DNA from: Isoetes taiwanensis | Lineage: Eukaryota > Streptophyta > Lycopodiopsida > Isoetales > Isoetaceae | Assembly: GCA_021234155.1 (NCBI GenBank) | Contig: JAJEKV010000025.1 | Span: forward strand, 9,061,642 to 9,125,641 | Direction: 5' to 3' | Length of the DNA stretch: 64,000 nucleotides | In this document: in pieces, positions 11,104 to 23,919 of the stretch | Numbering within the stretch: position 1 is the first letter of the stretch | Layout of the letters: each line of letters starts with the position of its first letter | Notes under the pieces: generated by a model | What the model saw: only the letters and a program-made list of their open reading frames with translations | What the model was told of the DNA's origin: nothing | The model's database searches: none | Made by a program: the position numbers and the translations under genes

Positions 11104-11741
11104 GTAAGCATGAAGGCAATATGAAATGGTTAAAAGAATTTGCTCATGGGATATAATGAGTAAATTGATAAAGAAGGATGTTTGCTGAATGGTTGAAATG
11201 TCAAAGTAGCCATCTTTCTTGAGTAATTGTTAAATGAAGCTCAGTCATGGATACTTAAATTTCCTAGTATATTTTTACCTTTAAGCAGTGTTTCACCTTT
11301 GTTTCAGATTTAATAAATGCATCAGTTTTCTAAGGTTTATAATGTCTGTTGTGGCAACACGTTAAAAATATGAATGATGCGCCATGCTCTATTCATGCAG
11401 TTACATCAAGATAATCATCAAAAGATCTTGCTCACAAGCATTTTAGTTTTACAGGAATGCCACCATTCTCCATGTTAAAGGGTTGTGATATGATCTTAGT
11501 GTTTTAAGGCACAAGTAAATTTATTTAAATGAGCTTTTATATGCCAAAATTTCTGAAATATATGGGCGGCTCTTCGTATGCAATGCAGGGAATTGACATT
11601 ACTAAATGTACTCATAGTTATTTGCAATGGAAATAATTTGTTTGTCTTGATATTATTGTGCTTTTTAGTAATTAATATTTAGGCCCAAAAAGTTTACCTA
11701 TGTTTGCTTTAGTTAGGGCCCGAAGGGCCCAAAATTTTTTT

Positions 11742-12211
11742 TAATATAAGAATCAACACAAAACTACCATTAATTATTATTAACACTTACTATTGCATTT
11801 AACACATTTAAATTAAAATCCCCCTTAAACCCCCTTTGGTTTGGGTGCATATTCACACAGGGGGTTACTCCGGGCAACGAGAGCTGTCGGATGGGCATAT
11901 TTGCTCTTTATTCCAAGATCTGGACCGTACATAGCGATCCTCGTTTGTGGGGTATGCATGTACAAATTTTTGTATACTGTATATTGAGATTTGCAAAATA
12001 CTATAAGATTTGAAAGAATGTACTTAATGGTGTTAATTTTGTACATGTATTGTAAATATATTTTTGGGGCTCTCGCTGCCCTACGTAACCCCCCGTGTGA
12101 ATATGCACCCAAACCAAAGGGGGTTTAAGGGGGATTTTAATTTAAATGTGTTAAATGCAATAGTAAGTGTTAATAATAATTAATGGTAGTTTTGTGTTGA
12201 TTCTTATATTA
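11742..12211. mobile_element. 470-bp foldback/MITE with 146-bp inverted arms
   Basis: The left arm (11742-11887) begins 'taatataagaatcaac' and the right arm (12066-12211) ends with its reverse complement. The arms match almost base for base through 'ccccctttggtttgggtgc' and decay only near the 178-bp loop. There is no coding capacity. Target duplication is uncertain (flanks ttttt and caagg). The transcribed arms would fold into a long hairpin, a natural small-RNA source. Confidence 0.8.
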
Positions 12212-12220
12212 CAAGGGTTC

Positions 12221-12260
12221 ATAACAGAACAACAAGGTGATACGGACGCTCCCGCACTAG
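12221..12260 (+). mobile_element. LINE-B, segment 2 of 3
   Basis: Forty bases continue the RT frame of segment 1 (ITEQQGDTDAPAL) in phase, between the repeated ATAACAG and the CACTA target site TAG (12258-12260). The next codon is completed by 29282 onward. Confidence 0.75.
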
Positions 12261-12296
12261 CACTACAAGAGGATGAGGGTTTGGCATCAGAAAAAT

Positions 12297-12527
12297 CGTC
12301 AGACAAATTGAATGATTATGTCCTGACGAATATCCTAACGATTAAATTCCTGACGATATATCGTCAGAAGAAAACGTCAGTCAAATCGGCAGAAATTAAA
12401 CGTCACATGTAGCGTCCGAAAAATCGTCAGAAAAGTCGTCATATTTTTGCGTCAGGTGTAACGTCAACATTTTCGTCAGAAAAAACGTCAGAGCCTATGT
12501 CAGACAAAACGTCAGGCAAAACGTCAG
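12297..12527 (+). repeat. CACTA left subterminal repeats (CGTCAG)
   Basis: About nine exact CGTCAG hexamers plus variants occur in 230 bases, mostly followed by A-rich spacers (cgtcagaaaa). In En/Spm elements such subterminal motifs bind the element's TnpA-type protein and are needed for excision. Every motif contains a CpG and a CAG, so the block is a likely methylation target. Confidence 0.85.
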
Positions 12528-12560
12528 AAAAAAAGCGTTTTTTTTTTTTTCTCTTTTTTT

Positions 12561-15500
12561 CTTATCTTATCACGGTTCATGTATGATAACTAAGATGGTA
12601 AGCTTGATAGCATTGGGCAAGTGCCTAGATTACCCCAATAAAGTTGAAAAGTGTGTTTGTCTTATGTCCATTGGCAGCAAAATATTCTCAAATAAGCATG
12701 TTTTCTTACATTGGACATCTGTTGGAGCTCGTTGAAAATTCTTCAACACTTTAGGGCAAGATGGCCGTGGAGCTCGAACGATGGCACGGTTGGCCTGAAG
12801 GAGACACATTGTCCTGGTACTCTTCCAATGGAATGCTATGTCTGCACCTAATTAGGACTGACGGTAGTATCCATGCTCATATATTTAGGTTCCATGTGTT
12901 AGAATGCAAGGAAAGAACCGAAATCTATGGTTGTGCTTCATATTTGCTCTAGACATTCCATATGGCGGCATCTATTCCGGATACTATGGCTGGCCAGGAC
13001 AATGGAAACATGGGTGAGAACCGTTATTCTGATATTGGTGCAGCCGTTTGCAATTTCTTTGAACATATGGCTATTAGTGACAAGGATGACCAGAGCAAAA
13101 CCGTGGCTTCTGCCTCAAGGCCAACAAGAAGACATGTCAGTGGCTTCTGCTCAGAGCCAATGCAATGGCATGTGGGACTTCCAAAGAACTGCATGGCAAT
13201 ACAACTGTGGATTACTCCAACAACATTCCTGCTAGCCTCAAGCGTCTTAATAAGGTGTGATGGCCTTTTTGCTTGATATGGGTATTTAATATTATTCTGT
13301 GGTCTTCTGAAATGCTAAGATCTGGATCCTTTCATTGTATACATATATGTGATTAGATCTAAGCCTCTGAATGATTTCTTATATGATTATACATTTGAGA
13401 ATGCTCACAGTTAGAAGGGGCTCACAGTTAGAAGGGGCCACAATAGTAAATACTCTGATGCTGATATATTTTAATAATGCCATCTTACCACTAAGTTTGT
13501 GTGTCCATGTTGTTAAGATAATCCATAGACTGAAATGAACTTGGTATATGAGAGTACACTGTCCAGAATTGGCTATCCAGAATTTGCTTCTATGATTTAC
13601 TGCAGCAGTAATTACGAAATACCACAGTCCTCATAATGCAGTTATACACATTGGTAGTAGTACTGCATATTACAAAAGACACGTGCTGTTAGTGAAAACC
13701 TAGCGGCTGGCAGAAGTTAAATGTAAATCGAAATATATAATGGCCTAAGTCCTTTAATTGGGTAAAGCTAAGTTTAGAATTAGCAAATGTGAAAGGCTAG
13801 CATAATGTTGAGCTTGACTAGAGTGACAGATCAGGGAAATATTGCAGCACAACTATGTTTTAAGATGTAGAAACAGTAGCAAATGGTTTTGCAACAGTGG
13901 AAAACCACTGCATGACGTCTTGAAAAATACATGTTTAGAGCTGTGAAACAGGGGCATTGATATTAGATACAGATAGTTTGCGTTGAAAAACTATTCTATT
14001 CTATTCTATTCTATTCTGCATGTGCACTTAGCATGGCACTGGTATTAGATATAGATTTTTGTGCTTAGATATTCTGCATGAACAGGTTGCATGGCACTCA
14101 TAGTAACTACGGGCATTTGTTTAGGATGGTATGATGGACATTTGTTTTGGAGGAGTTAGAAGCTTGAGATAGATCTAATAAATAAGATAATTATACATGT
14201 TGCTGCTGCTACGCAGAAATTGTGTATCGTTATATTCTGCATGAACAGGTTGCATGGCACTCGTATTAACTATGGGCATTTGTTTAGGATGGTATGATGG
14301 GCATTTGTTTTGGAGGAGTTAGAAGTTAGAGATAGATCTAATAAATAAGATAATCATGCATGGTGCTGCTGCTACTCAGGAATTGGGTAGTGCTATGATT
14401 CATATTCTAGAGAAGTTAAGGATAGCTTAATTTCAAGTAATATATGGCCTTAAGACTCCTTGACCATGTGCTAATCTACACTATAGAGGTTAAGCCCAAG
14501 TTGGTTATGCAAGTCTGACTGCATAGTGCTGCAAATTATGCGCATGATAATGCTAGTAATTACAGCAAGAAGCTTGATCTACATCAGCTTGAAAGATCTA
14601 CTGCAGGAATAGAAACAGCAAGGCCACTTTTGCTTCTAATTTCAGAACGAGACGTAAAAAGCCACAGTTCTTTTATGTATGCATACCCTGCTTACATATT
14701 CAAATGATTGGCTATGAAGGGCAGAAAAATGATGGCTTTTATAGACTATAGCTCTGTTGTTTGACAGATGGAGGCTACTCATATGGGTATTTGGAAATTG
14801 CCTTGGTATACTCCATTAGACGAAATCTGGTTTTTCACTTTCTAATGGTGTTGTTTTAGATTTTGTTTGCTATTATGATTGTTTACATGGCAGTGTGAAG
14901 GGGGATGACCCCAAAAGATCCCATGATACCTGCTACCATGTACAAGGCAACCATTTCTAATGCTTGTTTTTTGTAATGTTGGTGCAGGTAACAGGATCTT
15001 TTGCTCATTGTTATGTATTCCTTAAAAAAGTGGAAGCTGGATAAAGACCACGGATACATATTTAAAGATTGCAAAGAAATCGAAGAGTGCACTTGCGGAG
15101 CTACAATGAACTACTCAGTCTACACTGGTTTGATCTAAATAATGTTAAACAGTGGATATTTTGGTAGTGATTAGGTGTATTTGCTTAAATGACAATAGGA
15201 TTTGGAATATGAATAAGGAAGAATTTACATTGGATCACACTTAGCATTGGATATTTGGAATATTTAATTTCTTTTTGGGCTCATAGTTAATGTCGAATAA
15301 AGTAACATAGTCTGGGCCTAAGGTTAGTACACCTGACTAAGCTTAGGGCTGCTTATTGTATCAAGTTATTTCCTTGCAAAGGTATAACGAGATAAAAGTC
15401 TGGAGACAGATTTAAAAGGTTTTTTTGTTCTTTAACTCAGTGTATTGGTTATACCAATAACCTGGACTATGTTGCATTAAATTCAGGTGAAATTCTATCA

Positions 15501-16580
15501 TGCTAACAGTGGCAAATTGTTTAATAATATAGGAAAAGGCAAAGGATGAGAAGAATGAGACCAATAATCTATGATGGCTAAAAGTAATGGATAAGGACAG
15601 AAAAGTCATGATTCACATGACAATAAGCATTTGCTGAAACTGTGAAAAGTCTATTGATTGAAAAGGCTTTCGATTCCATTCGGTTGTAACATGGCTAGAC
15701 CTTATGGTCATGCCTCATTGAGTATTCACATTCTGACTGTGCAGCTGCAGGAGAGAGATAATTCCTTTATTATGTTCAAAAAGTTCCATCTTAACATGTT
15801 CAAGGAGCTCCAACTTATGTGACAAAAACAGATATCTCCAGTAGCTGGCCTTGGCTTTAACGGCTGGTTCAAGGTATATCAATCCAGGAAAAAGGTAAAT
15901 TTTGAATTTACAAAATATAGAGGCATTATTACCAATGTGTATCAGGCGATCAACATGTATGATAGGACATGTCTTAAAGATATTCAAGATAAGAACTTCG
16001 TGATTGGCATTACTGCGTTGGAGGATGGAAACAAAAGTGTACCATTCACCTTTCATAAGGACAAGGGGAAGACGACTGCCAGTCCCATAAAAGAAGAAGA
16101 GGAGTGTACAAGCATTGGATTAAAGAGCCTATTAAACTGACACATCCATTTTTTATCTTGATATCAAACAAGTCGTGATTGACATGACAATTGCATTTGC
16201 AAGGAAAATTAAAAGATTCCATTCGGAAATATCAAAGCGGCTTAACCTTATGGTCAAGCCTCAAAAGTGATGTTATCTCTATGCTTATTCACATTCGGCC
16301 CGTGTAGATGCTGCTCTGAACATTGAAGGGCTCCCTGATGCATTCTACAAGAGTGGTTTTCCTTTGAAGGGATTAAAGGTAACTCTTTATTCTGCATAAT
16401 GAGCTTATTCCAGGTTTGTTATATGATACTTATTATAATTTTTATTGCATTAATATGGATAGAAGTGTGAGCAATATAGGTAGGGTAGGGCCTTGGTGCA
16501 ACAAGGTCCTACTCTCCTTGTTGCATTGAATTGATTAACACTAGGCCCCCCTGATCTACGGTTGGAGGCAGGGTTTTTTT
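12561..16580 (+). repeat. 4.0-kb tandem unit 1
   Basis: The unit begins 'ttatcttatcacggttcatg' and recurs at 16581 and 20571. Exon-like islands on the plus strand include a frame at 12761-12952 (MAVELERWHGWPEG...), one at 12962-13276 (MAASIPDTMAGQDNG...), about 14768-14847 (EATHMGIWKLPWYTPLD) and an ORF at 15833-16140. A (ATTCT)n run lies at about 13987-14017. None of the islands matches a family I recognise. It also has a private 18-19 bp duplication, 'gctcacagttagaagggg', near 13405. Confidence 0.85.
15833..16140 (+). CDS. Unidentified ORF in tandem unit 1 (copy repeated at 19822-20129)
   Basis: An open stretch of about 100 codons follows a possible acceptor (...acaaaaacag). It begins ISPVAGLGFNGWFKVY and ends ...SIGLKSLLN before a TGA. 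The copy in unit 2 keeps the frame with one His-to-Asp change (HKDKG to DKDKG). It has no Met near its start, so it is an exon or a fragment. It is hydrophilic and Lys-rich, with no membrane segment. A further short exon-like piece follows at about 16303-16379 (VDAALNIEGLPDAFYKSGF), ending in AAG|GTAAC. I assign no function. Confidence 0.3.
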
Positions 16581-19500
16581 ATTATCTTATCACGGTTCAT
16601 GTATGATAACTAAGATGGTAAGCTTGATAGCATTGGGCAAGTGCCTAGATTATTGTTACTCCAATAATGTTGAAAAGGGTGTTTATATTATGTCCTTTGG
16701 CAGCGAAATTTTCTCAAATAAGCATGATTTTTGACATTGGACATTTGTTGGAGCTCGTTGAAAATCCTGCAACACTTTAGGGCAAGATGGTCGTAGAGCT
16801 CGAACGATGGCATGGTTGGCTTGAAGGAGACACATAGTCTTGGTACTCTTCCAATGGAATGCTCTGTCTGCACCTAATTAGGACTGACGGTAGTATCCAG
16901 GCTCATATATTTAGGTTCCATGGGTTAGAATGCAAGGATAGAACTGTCTCGCGTTGTGCTTCATATCTGCTCTAGACATTCCATATGGCAGCATCTATTC
17001 CGGCTACTATAGCTGGCCAGGACAATGGAAACATGGGTGAGAAAAATTATTCTGATATTAGTGCAGCTGTTTGCAATTTCCTTGAACATAAGTCTATTAG
17101 TGGCAAGAATGACCAGAGCATAACCGCGGGCGCCTAAGGCCAACAAGAAGACATGTCGGTGGCTTCGCCGAAAGCCAATGCAATGATATGTGGGAATTCC
17201 AAAGATCTGCACGGCAATACAACTGTGGATTACTCCAGCAACAGTCCTGCTAGCCTCAAGCGTCTGAATAAGGTTTGATGGCTTTTTGCTTGATATGGGT
17301 ATTTAATATCTTTCTGTCAAGCTAAGTTCTGGATACTTTCAGTGTATTCATATTTGTGATTAGATCTAAGCCTCTGTATGATTTCGTATATGATTATACA
17401 TTTGAGAATGCTCACAGTTAGAAGGGGCCACAATAGTAAATACTCTGATGCTGATATATTTTAATAATGCCATCTTACCACTAAGTTTGTGTGTCCATGT
17501 TGTTAAGATAATCCATAGACTGAAATGAACTTGGTATATGAGAGTACACTGTCCAGAATTGGCTATCCAGAATTTGCTTCTATGATTTACTGCAGCAGTA
17601 ATTACGAAATACCACAGTCCTCATAATGCAGTTATACACATTAGTAGTAGTACTGCATATTACAAAAGACACGTGATGTTAGTGAAAACCTAGCGGCTGG
17701 CAGAAGTTAAATGTAAATCGAAATATATAATGGCCTAAGTCCTTTAATTGGGTAAAGCTAAGTTTAGAATTAGCAAATGTGAAAGGCTAGCATAATGTTG
17801 AGCTTGACTAGAGTGACAGATCAGGGAAATATTGCAGCACAACTATGTTTTAAGATGTAGAAACAGTAGCAAATGGTTTTGCAACAGTGGAAAACCACTG
17901 CATGACGTCTTGAAAAATACATGTTTGGAGTTTGTGAAAACGAGGGGCATTGATATTAGATCTGAGATAGTTTCGCGTTGAAAAACTATTCTATTCTATT
18001 CTATTCTATTCTGCATGTGCACTTAGCATGGCACTGGTATTAGATATAGATTTTTGTGCTTAGATATTCTGCATGAACAGGTTGCATGGCACTCATAGTA
18101 ACTACGGGCATTTGTTTAGGATGGTATGATGGACATTTGTTTTGGAGGAGTTAGAAGCTTGAGATAGATCTAATAAATAAGATAATTATACATGTTGCTG
18201 CTGCTACGCAGAAATTGTGTATCGCTATATTCTGCATGATGAACAAAGTTGCATGGCACTCATTATTAACTATGGGCATTTGTTTAGGATGGTATGATGG
18301 GCATTTGTTTTGGAGGAGTTAGAAGTTAGAGATAGATCTAATAAATAAGATAATCATGCATGGTGCTGCTGCTACTCAGGAATTGGGTAGTGCTATGATT
18401 CATATTCTAGAGAAGTTAAGGATAGCTTAATTTCAAGTAATATATGGCCTTAAGACTCCTTGACCATGTGCTAATCTACACTATAGAGGTTAAGCCCAAG
18501 TTGGTTATGCAAGTCGATTGCATAGTGTTTGCAAATTATCGCATGATAATGCTAGTAATTACAAAGAAGAAGCTTGATCTACATCGGCTTGAAAGATCTA
18601 CGAGAATAGAAACAAAGAAGGCCACTTTTGCTTCTAATTTCGAGCGAGACGTAAAAGCCACGTTCTTTTATGTATGCATACCCCGCTTACATATTCAAAT
18701 GATTGGCTATGAAGGGCAGAAAAATGATGGCTTTTATAGACTATAGCTCTGTTGTTTGACAGATGGAGGCTACTCATATGGGTATTTGGAAATTGCCTTG
18801 GTATACTCCATTAGATCGAAATCTGGTTTTCACTTTCTAATGGTGTTGTTTTTAGATTTTGTTTGCTATTATGATTGTTTACATGGCGGTGTGAAGGGGA
18901 TGACTCAAAAGATCCCATGATACACGCTACCATGTACAAGGCAACCATTTCTAATGCTTGTTTTTGTAATGTTGGTGCGGTAATGGGATCTTTTAGCATT
19001 GTTATGTATTCCTTAAAAAAGTGGAAAGTCGGATAAAGACCACGGATACATATTTAAAGATTGCAAAGAAATCGAAGAGTGCACTTGCGGAGCTACAATG
19101 AACTACTCAGTCTACACTGGTTTGATGTAAATAATGTTAAACAGTGGATATTTTGGTAGTGATTAGGTGTATTTGCTTAAATGACAATAGGATTTGGAAT
19201 ATGAATAAGGAAGAATTTACATTGGATCACACTTAGCATTGGATATTTGGAATATTTAATTTCTTTTTGGGCTCATAGTTAATGTCTAATAAATTAACAT
19301 AGTCTGGGCCTAAGGTTAGTACACCTGACTAAGCTTAGGGCTGCTTATTGTATCAAGTTATTTCCTTGCAAAGGTATAACGAGATAAAAGTCCGGAGACG
19401 ATTTAAAAGGTTTTTGTTCTTTAACTTCGGTGTATTGGTTATACCAATAACCTGGACTATGTTGCATTAAATTCAGGTGAAATTCTATCATGCTAACAGT

Positions 19501-20570
19501 GGCAAATTGTTTAATAATATAGGAAAAGGCAAAGGATGAGAAGAATGAGACCAATAATCTATGATGGCTGAAAGTAATGGATAAGGACAGAAAAGTCATG
19601 ATTCACATGACAATAAGCATTTGCTGAAACTGTGAAAAGTCTATTGATTGAAAAGGCTTTCGATTCCATTCGGTTGTAACATGGCTAGACCTTATGGTCA
19701 TGCCTCATTGAGTATTCACATTCGACTGTGCAGCTGCAGGAGAGAGATAATTCCTTTATTATGTTCAAAAAGTTCCATCTTAACATGTTCAAGGAGCTCC
19801 AACTTATGTGACAAAAACAGATATCTCCAGTAGCTGGCCTTGGCTTTAACGGCTGGTTCAAGGTATATCAATCCAGGAAAAAGGTAAATTTTGAATTTAC
19901 AAAATATAGAGGCATTATTACCAATGTGTATCAGGCGATCAACATGTATGATAGGACATGTCTTAAAGATATTCAAGATAAGAACTTCGTGATTGGCATT
20001 ACTGCGTTGGAGGATGGAAACAAAAGTGTACCATTCACCTTTGATAAGGACAAGGGGAAGACGACTGCCAGTCCCATAAAAGAAGAAGAGGAGTGTACAA
20101 GCATTGGATTAAAGAGCCTATTAAACTGACACATCCATTTTTTATCTTGATATCAAACAAGTCGTGATTGACATGACAATTGCATTTGCAAGGAAAATTA
20201 AACGATTCCATTCGGAAATATCAAAGCGGCTTAACCTTATGGTCAAGCCTCAAAAGTGATGTTATCTCTATGCTTATTCACATTCGGCCCGTGTAGATGC
20301 TGCTCTGAACATTGAAGGGCTCCCTGATGCATTCTACAGGAGTGGTTTTCCTTTGAAGGGATTAAAGGTAACTCTTTATTCTGCATAATGAGCTTATTCC
20401 AGGTTTGTTATATGATACTTATTATAATTTTTATTGCATTAATATGGATAGAAGTGTGAGCAATATAGGTAGGGTAGGGCCTTGGTGCAACAAGGTCCTA
20501 CTCTCCTTGTTGCATTGAATTGATTAACACTAGGCCCCCCTGATCTACGGTTGGAGGCAGGGTTTTTTTA
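16581..20570 (+). repeat. 4.0-kb tandem unit 2
   Basis: Nearly identical to unit 1 from about 17400 onward. Its first about 800 bases (16581-17400) are visibly more diverged from units 1 and 3 than those are from each other. Many of the remaining differences lie at CAG/CTG sites. The ORF of unit 1 is preserved at 19822-20129 (+). Confidence 0.85.
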
Positions 20571-23421
20571 TTATCTTATCACGGTTCATGTATGATAACT
20601 AAGATGGTAAGCTTGATAGCATTGGGCAAGTGCCTAGATTACTCCAATAAAGTTGAAAAGTGTGTTTGTCTTATGTCCATTGGCAGCAAAATATTCTCAA
20701 ATAAGCATGTTTTCTTACATTGGACATCTGTTGGAGCTCGTTGAAAATTCTTCAACACTTTAGGGCAAGATGGCCGTGGAGCTCGAACGATGGCATGGTT
20801 GGCCTGAAGGAGACACATTGTCCTGGTACTCTTCCAATGGAATGCTATGTCTGCACCTAATTAGGACTGACGGTAGTATCCATGCTCATATATTTAGGTT
20901 CCATGTGTTAGAATGCAAGGAAAGAACCGTCTCGCAGTTGTGCTTCATATTTGCTCTAGACATTCCATATGGCGGCATCTATTCCGGATACTATGGCTGG
21001 CCAGGACAATGGAAACATGGGTGAGAACCGTTATTCTGATATTGGTGCAGCCGTTTGCAATTTCTTTGAACATATGGCTATTAGTGACAAGGATGACCAG
21101 AGCAAAACCGTGGCTTCTGCCTCAAGGCCAACAAGAAGACATGTCAGTGGCTTCTGCTCAGAGCCAATGCAATGGCATGTGGGACTTCCAAAGAACTGCA
21201 TGGCAATACAACTGTGGATTACTCCAACAACATTCCTGCTAGCCTCAAGCGTCTTAATAAGGTGTGATGGCCTTTTTGCTTGATATGGGTATTTAATATT
21301 ATTCTGTGGTCTTCTGAAATGCTAAGATCTGGATCCTTTCATTGTATACATATATGTGATTAGATCTAAGCCTCTGAATGATTTCTTATATGATTATACA
21401 TTTGAGAATGCTCACAGTTAGAAGGGGCCACAATAGTAAATACTCTGATGCTGATATATTTTAATAATGCCATCTTACCACTAAGTTTGTGTGTCCATGT
21501 TGTTAAGATAATCCATAGACTGAAATGAACTTGGTATATGAGAGTACACTGTCCAGAATTGGCTATCCAGAATTTGCTTCTATGATTTACTGCAGCAGTA
21601 ATTACGAAATACCACAGTCCTCATAATGCAGTTATACACATTAGTAGTAGTACTGCATATTACAAAAGACACGTGATGTTAGTGAAACCTAGCGGCTGGC
21701 AGAAGTTAAATGTAAATCGAAATATATAATGGCCTAAGTCCTTTAATTGGGTAAAGCTAAGTTTAGAATTAGCAAATGTGAAAGGCTAGCATAATGTTGA
21801 GCTTGACTAGAGTGACGATCGGGAAATATTGCAAAGACAACTATGTTTTAAGATGTAGAAACAGTAGCAAATGGTTTTGCAACAGTGGAAAACCACTGCA
21901 TGACGTCTTGAAAAATACATGTTTAGAGCTGTGAAACAGGGGCATTGATATTAGATACAGATAGTTTGCGATGAAAAACTATTCTATTCTATTCTATTCT
22001 ATTCTGCATGTGCACTTAGCATGGCAATCGGGTATTAGATATAGATTTTGTGCTTAGATATTCTCGCATGAACAGGTTGCATGGCACTCATAGTAACTTC
22101 TGGGCATTTGTTTAGGATGGTATGATGGACATTTGTTTTGGAGGAGTTAGAAGCTTGAGATAGATCTAATAAATAAGATAATTATACATGTTCTTTACAC
22201 TTTCTACGCTGTAAATTGTGTATCGCTATATTCTCGCATGAACAAAGTTGCATGGCACTTTCGTATTAACTATGGGCATTTGTTTAGGATGGTATGATGG
22301 GCATTTGTTTTGGAGGAGTTAGAAGTTAGAGATAGATCTAATAAATAAGATAATCATGCATGGTGCTGCTGCTACTCAGGAATTGGGTAGTGCTATGATT
22401 CATATTCTAGAGAAGTTAAGGATAGCTTAATTTCAAGTAATATATGGCCTTAAGACTCCTTGACCATGTGCTAATCTACACTATAGAGGTTAAGCCCAAG
22501 TTGGTTATGCAAGTCATTTTGCATAGTGTCAGCAAATTATGCGCATGATAATGCTAGTAATTACGACAAGAAGCTTGATCTACATCGGCTTGAAAGATCT
22601 ACCCAGAGAATAGAAACAAAGAAGGCCACTTTTTGCTTCTAATTTCGAGCGAGGCGTGAAAGCCCACAGTTCTTTTATGTATGCATACCCTGCTTACATA
22701 TTCAAATGATTGGCTATGAAGGGCAGAAAAATGATGGCTTTTATAGACTATAGCTCTGTTGTTTGACAGATGGAGGCTACTCATATGGGTATTTGGAAAT
22801 TGCCTTGGTATACTCCATTAGACGAAATCTGGTTTTTCACTTTCTAATGGTGTTGTTTTAGATTTTGTTTGCTATTATGATTGTTTACATGGCAGTGTGA
22901 AGGGGGATGACCCCAAAAGATCCCATGACACCTGCTACCATGTACAAGGCAACCATTTCTAATGCTTGTTTTTTGTAATGTTGGTGCAGGTAACAGGATC
23001 TTTTGCTCATTGTTATGTATTCCTTAAAAAAGTGGAATCTGGATAAAGACCACGGATACATATTTAAAGATTGCAAAGAAATCGAAGAGTGCACTTGCGG
23101 AGCTACAATGAACTACTCAGTCTACACTGGTTTGATGTAAATAGTGTTAAACAGTGGATATTTTGGTAGTGATTAGGTGTATTTGCTTAAATGACAATAG
23201 GATTTGGAATATGAATAAGGAAGAATTTGTATTGGATCACACTTAGCATTGGATATTTGGAATATTTAATTTCTTTTTGGGCTCATAGTTAATGTCGAAT
23301 AAAGTAACATAGTCTGGGCCTAAGGTTAGTACACCTGACTAAGCTTAGGGCTGCTTATTGTATCAAGTTATTTCCTTGCAAAGGTATAACGAGATAAAAG
23401 TCTGGAGACAGATTTAAAAGG
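20571..23421 (+). repeat. Tandem unit 3, truncated
   Basis: Matches unit 1 closely, including its first 800 bases. It stops at the position equivalent to about 15420 of unit 1, where a 25-base poly(T) (23422-23446) begins. The exon-like frames at 20770-21024 and 20969-21283 repeat those of unit 1. Confidence 0.85.
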
Positions 23422-23919
23422 TTTTTTTTTTTTTTTTTTTTTTTTTAATCATAACAATTGATCCAAAAGCTTGTTTTCAGTGAAAATTGTTGCATTGGAA
23501 AGCTCTCTTTTAGATCTCTGCCACGGTATATGATTGAATAAAGTTTGGTTGAATTATCTGGTTGAAAAGCTTAACCTTTTGGCTGGCTTTAGTTATGGTT
23601 TATTCAGTGTGACCCCATTTGAAAACCTCTCGGGATTACTTACCTAGTAATTAATCTTTTGGTATTATAAACACTATGGATAAATGTAGATTCTATAAAA
23701 GATAATAATTATGATGGTAAACTTTGAATCAACAAAAGAGTTGACCACTCATTCTAAACCTTCCTTTCCTTTAATTGCTTCGTAGAAGCTTTGTTTGGAA
23801 GTCATTATGTTGAAGTTCAGAAGATCCCTTGTCATGGTATCTCAAAATTTAGCATCACTTTGCTCCTTTTAGTTCCATTCGCTATTTATTCTTGAACTTG
23901 CCCCTTGCTACATACCATA
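23422..23919. other. Poly(T) run and unassigned AT-rich stretch
   Basis: Twenty-five T residues (23422-23446) mark the break of tandem unit 3. This could be the poly(A) of a minus-strand retroposon whose body extends to the right, or slippage at the short T run already present in units 1 and 2. The following 470 bases show no coding frame. Confidence 0.4.

Larger units (their letters stand above)
9279..12220. mobile_element. 2.94-kb insertion in LINE-B, unclassified, with gene fragment
   Basis: Direct 7-base copies of ATAACAG flank the insert (9272-9278 and 12221-12227), and the interrupted LINE frame is continuous when the insert is skipped. The insert's own ends (gggggttacttttg... and ...ttacaagggttc) show no convincing terminal inverted repeat and no poly(A). 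A 7- to 8-base duplication would fit hAT best, but that is only a guess. It holds a host gene exon (10968-11103) and a 470-bp foldback element close to its right end. The rest (9279-10960 and 11104-11741) shows no other coding segment I can support. Confidence 0.65.

Noticed and set aside
12297-12527. CGTCAG repeats as a CRISPR-like array
   Set aside because: The motifs are six bases long and irregularly spaced, and they lie in a plant CACTA terminus with an inverted partner block at the right end.
14768-14847. NAC-domain-like wording (WKLPWYTPLDEIWFF) in the tandem units
   Set aside because: The resemblance is limited to a few residues; none of the other NAC blocks is present nearby.
13987-22005. 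The (ATTCT)n runs in the tandem units as LINE tails
   Set aside because: The upstream sequence in the units lacks the LINE 3' stem-loop and any LINE coding block, so the shared pentamer alone is not enough.
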